Source of the DNA: Mesodorylaimus sp. YZB2_4
Taxonomy: Eukaryota > Nematoda > Enoplea > Dorylaimida > Dorylaimidae
NCBI GenBank assembly: GCA_030248295.1
Contig: JASANH010000850.1
Coordinates: forward strand, 124,001-188,000
DNA: 64,000 nucleotides
Direction: 5' to 3'
Within the stretch, counting starts at the first letter, position 1, and the number at the start of each line of letters is the position of its first letter. The position numbers and the translations under genes are program-made. A model generated the notes under the pieces. The model saw only the letters and a list, made by a program, of their open reading frames with translations, was not told the origin of the DNA and made no database searches. Shown in pieces: positions 61,739 through 64,000 of the stretch.

Positions 61739-63068
61739 ATGCTATGCAGACGGTTTTTCATTGGTCGTGTGGCGAGCGTCGTGTCCTTGTCGCCGTGTGA
61801 ACAGTTGGCTGGGCGGAGAGCGAACGGTGTCAGGAACGAGTCTACCAATACGGCCATGAGTGGCAACCGTTTTCAACCGATCGTCGTGTCAGGACCGTCT
61901 GGTGGCGGAAAGAGCACTTTGTTGAATCGATTGTTCAAGGAGTATCCCGATTGCTTCGCGTTCAGTATAAGCCGTAAGTTGGTGTGGAGTGGGAGGGACT
62001 TGAGTGCACTGCGATACTGTGTGTCACCGAGAGCCGCCTCGTGGACCATGTCACGACAGGCATAGCCCCTTTTCTTTCAGATACAACACGTCAGCCGCGG
62101 CCGGGAGAGCAACATGGCAGGGGTAAGAGAAAGCAGTTTACTTCCTGTCAGTCCGTCACTTTTGTCTTTTCAGAATATTATTTCGTGGCGAAAGACGAAA
62201 TGCAAAAAGACATCAGCGCAGGGAAGTTCTTGGAATTTGCCCAGTTCGGCGGCAATATTTATGGAACTAGGTATGTTGTCTGCTAGGGGACACCCAGACC
62301 TTTAATCCCGTGTGCTACTGTCGGACTGATCAGGGACGATCGACTCGAGGTCGCATGCAGTTCCATTACTATTGTCGTAGAGGAAGAATGTTCAGTACGT
62401 AACTGTCGCAGACGGATAATCCTTCCCTTTGTCCAGGCCTGGGATCGGCTGCAGGAGACCACAGACGCCCATGTGCTCACCTGGTTCAAGCATCCGCTCG
62501 TTTCAGTAAGCAAGCTGTGAAAGACGTCCAGTCGACAGGCCGTATTTGTGTATTGGACGTAGAAATTCAAGGCGTTCGGTCCATTCGGAACACTGATTTA
62601 AATCCACGCTACATTTTTGTGAAGCCGCCCTCCATCGACGTCTTGGTGAGGTCAAGTTCGTCATGCTGTGCTAGCCCATGAGGTCAAGACGAGTCTGCAC
62701 TTTAGGAAAAACGTCTTCGCGCCAGAGGCACGGAAACGGACGAATCTTTGAAAAAGCGGCTGGATCACGCTCGGGATGACATGAAAGCAGGTAATGGGAT
62801 GGGGGAAGGTATTGTCATGAGGTTTTGACTTGCGATTCTTGTAGTGGAAGACGAGCCTAGTCTGTTCGATCATATTATCGTTAACGATGATTTGGAAGTA
62901 GCTTATCAAGAATTCCTGAAAATTTTACAAAAGGTTGGTGCCTGTGGTAATGACCTTGCCTTATCTGTGTTGTCGTAAGTGTTTTAGGCATTTCTTAGAT
63001 CTAGTCTTATACCTTTTCAGGACTTGGCAACGTTTTGTCAAAACAAACACGGTCGAAAATGTGATTGA
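61739..63068 (+). CDS. guk1: guanylate kinase (GUK1), possible two starts
   Basis: Phosphorylates GMP and dGMP with ATP. Seven exons: 61739-61973, 62081-62122, 62174-62270, 62507-62645, 62706-62790, 62845-62933 and 63021-63068; the sum is 735 bases, 244 residues. The P-loop reads [12 protein letters not shown]. The GMP-binding block is [10 protein letters not shown] ... [17 protein letters not shown], and [13 protein letters not shown] and [12 protein letters not shown] follow. A second in-frame ATG at 61856 gives 205 residues, close to the 197 of human cytosolic GUK1. The 39-residue extension from 61739 ([17 protein letters not shown]...) is basic and hydrophobic with few acidic residues, like a mitochondrial presequence. 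Both isoforms are therefore possible. Confidence 0.93.
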
Positions 63069-63213
63069 AATTCGAACCAGTCAGCGAGCACAGCACAGCA
63101 CGAGAGGGTCACTTGAAGGTATGAATCACTGTTCTCACAAAAATTCCGGACATGATGATCACGTGTAGTTTTATACACAGTACGACGATATTGTTTTGCA
63201 CGCGGGTGTGTCA

Positions 63214-63955
63214 CTATTTGTTATGCAATAAAAAGGTTCGACTGTTGATGGTCAATTGCTCCGAGTCACTGCCCGTGGGAGGATCAGGATCATCGAAGTG
63301 ACAACTACCTCCGTGCCCGCTGTCGCTGATCAAAGTGCCCATCGAAGCTCTTAATAGTTGCAACTGTAGGTCGGTGGTCGTGGAATTGCTGATGTGAGGC
63401 ATTTCTCTGGTCTCGTCGAATGTGACGTGGCGACCTTGGCACTGACAATGTGGCTCGTCCACGATCACGACTGGCACGCTGTCGATGCTTGTGGATGGCT
63501 GGGTGGCGGATGAATTATCGGACATTACTGACCATTGGCGCTGTGGCAAGCAATGGTGGTTCGATGAATGATCGCATTCTGCGCGGCAAGTGACAGCAGG
63601 GTCGGTGATAGTGACTGACGTTCTGGCGATGGAGACAGGGGTCGACGACTTCTGCCTGCATGCGCTATTCGTATCGATTGAGTTAATACTGGACTTGGAG
63701 CCACAGCGTGAGCTCAGAGACAAGCGGGATTCGCCCTTTAGTAGTGCATTAAGGAATCGTGGACGACCATTGGCACGTGGGGTCCCACTGTGGTGGCGTA
63801 GCGCGGCCGTGGCAGAGGCTTGTTTCGAATCGGCGCGCTCGTCGTCCGCAGTGCGCATATCAGTTCCGTGATCGGCGGTGCTGGTCTTGTGCGGAAGTGA
63901 TTGACCTTCCTCGGGGATCGGGTTGATGTGCCAGCCCTTATCTTTCGGGTTGATG
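63214..63955 (-). CDS. unrecognised protein, C-terminal exon only (cut by window edge)
   Basis: Last exon of a minus-strand gene, bounded by an acceptor at 63956 and ending in a stop at 63214; 247 codons. The earlier exons lie beyond the window. I do not recognise the family. It begins INPKDKGWHINPIPEEG and is rich in Ser, Thr, Asp and His, with a serine cluster (SRLSLSSRCGSKSSINS), a cysteine/histidine patch (TCRAECDHSSNHHC), HVTFDETREMPHI and an acidic end (FDDPDPPTGSDSEQL). It looks disordered and phosphorylatable, as in the cytosolic tail of a receptor or channel. The gene is convergent with guanylate kinase. Confidence 0.6.
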
Positions 63956-64000
63956 CTAAAAGAAGTAACAGACCGTGAAAAAGTCTTAGGCGGGGAAGAT

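Overview
The window is animal nuclear DNA. About 20 protein-coding genes are supported, nearly all split by short spliceosomal introns (mostly 45-100 bases, GT-AG). For every complete gene model below, the exon lengths sum to a multiple of three and the phases match at each junction. Gene content (PIWI, SLC4 bicarbonate transporter, amine GPCR, RalBP1, UBA5, NSUN4-like) indicates a bilaterian. The calmodulin most resembles nematode CAL-1, and one gene carries a DUF4773 domain, which I know mainly from arthropods. A compact-genome ecdysozoan, for example a tardigrade, fits best. This is inference and cannot be proved from the window.

Layout. 1-7 kb: SINE copies, a GTSF1-like CHHC zinc-finger gene (+) and a CYP2-clan P450 (-). 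7.8-11.8 kb: a divergent PP1-type phosphatase (-) and a CAL-1-like calmodulin (-), followed by about 5 kb without a recognisable gene. 17-23 kb: a BAR-only protein (+) and a complete 20-exon PIWI gene (+). 24-32 kb: a secreted DUF4773 protein (-) with a MITE-like element in its first intron, a dead LINE fragment (+), a second MITE-like element, and a dopamine-D2-like GPCR (-). 33-38 kb: an NSUN4-like RNA methyltransferase (-) that lacks both catalytic cysteines, and PAAF1 (-). 40-47 kb: a 24-exon sodium-bicarbonate-type SLC4 transporter (+). 47-51 kb: HINT1 (-) divergent from VTA1/LIP5 (+), with an unrecognised single-exon gene nested antisense in a VTA1 intron. 51-57 kb: RalBP1 (+) with a single-exon LRR receptor-like gene nested antisense in one intron and a SINE filling another. 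57.5-64 kb: an unrecognised coiled-coil protein (-), UBA5 (+), guanylate kinase (+) and a gene truncated at the right edge (-).

Themes. Two genes belong to families of the piRNA pathway (PIWI and GTSF1-like). Two single-exon genes sit antisense inside introns of host genes. Several are conserved housekeeping genes: UBA5 activates UFM1, VTA1 acts with VPS4 on ESCRT-III, PAAF1 binds proteasomal ATPases, and GUK1 makes GDP/dGDP. The strongest oddities are the NSUN4-like protein without catalytic cysteines, the nested genes, the two inverted-repeat elements and the SINE family with interchangeable heads.
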